DNA from: Xylophilus sp. GOD-11R
GTDB taxonomy: Bacteria; Pseudomonadota; Gammaproteobacteria; Burkholderiales; Burkholderiaceae_C
Direction: 5' to 3'
Length of the DNA: 64,000 nt
NCBI RefSeq assembly: GCF_033546935.1
Contig: NZ_CP137854.1
Span: 4,836,001 to 4,900,000, forward strand
The notes beneath the pieces were generated by a model. That model did no database searches. It was given only the letters and a program-made list of their open reading frames with translations, and was not told the DNA's origin. Below are positions 63,299 through 64,000 of this stretch, in pieces. Position numbers and translations under genes: made by a program. Every line of letters begins with the position of its first letter. The stretch's first letter is position 1.

Positions 63299-63813
63299 CC
63301 GCAGATATGATGGCGTTTAATTGCACCATCGCCCATCTTACGTGTATTTGGAATGGGGCCCAACGGAATGGCTGACGACAGCATGGGGTTGGTCACCAAA
63401 AACTCTTCCTGCCCACCGTCGGCAAATATCACAAGCAATCGCCCGCCGTAATAGGGCTTTTTCTTGAACACCCAATCCCAGAGTGTTTGACCTTGTTTGA
63501 CCACACGAAAAATTTGTTCGGCAGCCAAGGTTCGACTCAGCTCGTCAGAATGCGATGTCACGTCTTTATAGTTTCCGCCTGAACATCGTACGTTGATGAG
63601 CGCCAGATGCTGGTCTATGGCCGCGACCATCATTGGATACTCGGGAAATGGCGCGGCCCCCACCTGCTGACCAAAACTGAACCCTGCGCCAAACCCGCCA
63701 CCCCATGCATAAGACCCATATACACTCACAACCGGCAACGATTGAGCTTTGGCTGCTGAGATAGATATCAGCAACATCACAATAATTTCAAATAAATATT
63801 TAATTGACGCCAT
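63295..63813 (-). CDS. Unknown exported protein, AT-rich
   Basis: 172 residues from ATG 63813, not recognised. A signal peptide (MASIKYLFEIIVMLLISISAAKA) precedes SLPVVSVYGSYAWGGGFGAGFSFGQQVG, a Gly/aromatic stretch. The rest includes QGQTLWDWVFKKKPYYGGRLLVIFADGGQEEFLVTNP. An in-frame codon at 63897 would add 28 residues but remove the signal peptide from the N-terminus. It overlaps the next gene by four bases (ATGA). Upstream, 187 AT-rich bases to the window edge show no gene I can support. Confidence 0.75.
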   Translation of the reverse strand: MASIKYLFEIIVMLLISISAAKAQSLPVVSVYGSYAWGGGFGAGFSFGQQVGAAPFPEYPMMVAAIDQHLALINVRCSGGNYKDVTSHSDELSRTLAAEQIFRVVKQGQTLWDWVFKKKPYYGGRLLVIFADGGQEEFLVTNPMLSSAIPLGPIPNTRKMGDGAIKRHHICG

Positions 63814-64000
63814 GGATTTGCATTGCTTACTACAAGAAAATTCGCACGTTTTTTTAATAATTTGCCGGAATGCAAACCTAGTGAGAACGCGAAGCAAATG
63901 TATGGGCCGGGCGGATCGGTGTAAAACGCTATTTGGATATAACCGCCATCTTTATTGTCGATAGTTGGCCGCACATCCCTAGGCCCAAGTAATGGGCATC

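Noticed and set aside
63777..63974. 65-codon reverse frame at the right edge
   Set aside because: Overlaps the start of the exported protein gene, lacks a ribosome site and has no motif.

Overview
The window is GC-rich chromosomal DNA of a betaproteobacterium, most likely Burkholderiales and probably Comamonadaceae. The reasons are two Bug-type tripartite tricarboxylate transporter receptors each beside catabolic genes, a TorF-glnK-amt operon, a fused indolepyruvate ferredoxin oxidoreductase with a divergent Lrp regulator, sucCD, type 2 argC, and a family of hairpin-bearing dispersed repeats of a kind found in that group. Genus is inference. I saw no rRNA, tRNA, CRISPR array, insertion sequence or prophage.

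Layout. 1-3.6 kb: a cut SMP-30 gene, then a nitrogen-assimilation operon (TorF porin, GlnK, Amt) behind a probable sigma54 promoter. 3.7-5.3 kb: comM. 5.3-10.2 kb: a D-amino-acid operon (N-carbamoyl-D-amino acid hydrolase, PLP lyase, Bug receptor, D-aminoacylase). 10.5-18.4 kb: an EamA exporter, a LysR regulator and a complete RND efflux operon whose adaptor carries an in-frame repeat insertion. 18.5-29.4 kb: housekeeping and small conserved genes: a degenerate HD-GYP protein, a diiron protein, glutathione peroxidase, GST, purB, yaeQ, a TerC transporter behind a yybP-ykoY manganese riboswitch, a BepA-like protease and moaC.

29.4-34.4 kb is visibly AT-richer and is the most unusual part. Two tandem type IV pilins behind a near-consensus sigma54 promoter are followed by a small unknown protein, a SPINDLY-type O-GlcNAc-transferase-like glycosyltransferase with an extra C-terminal domain, and a methyltransferase. 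This looks like a self-contained pilin modification cassette. Directly next to it (34.4-39.1 kb) lies a signalling group: a class II cyclic nucleotide phosphodiesterase-like hydrolase, a CHASE2-adenylate cyclase, an FHA protein and a PP2C phosphatase.

39.2-48.7 kb: a second TerC gene, sucCD, argC, a repeat cluster, a GST, a citryl-CoA lyase/CoA-transferase/Bug operon with divergent IclR, and a 3-methyladenine glycosylase. 48.9-54.1 kb: a compact Csu-type chaperone-usher pilus operon. 54.2-62.2 kb: a C26 peptidase, two unknown proteins, Lrp and the indolepyruvate oxidoreductase, a small periplasmic protein and OsmC. 62.4-63.8 kb: an AT-rich pair of overlapping unknown genes for exported or membrane proteins.
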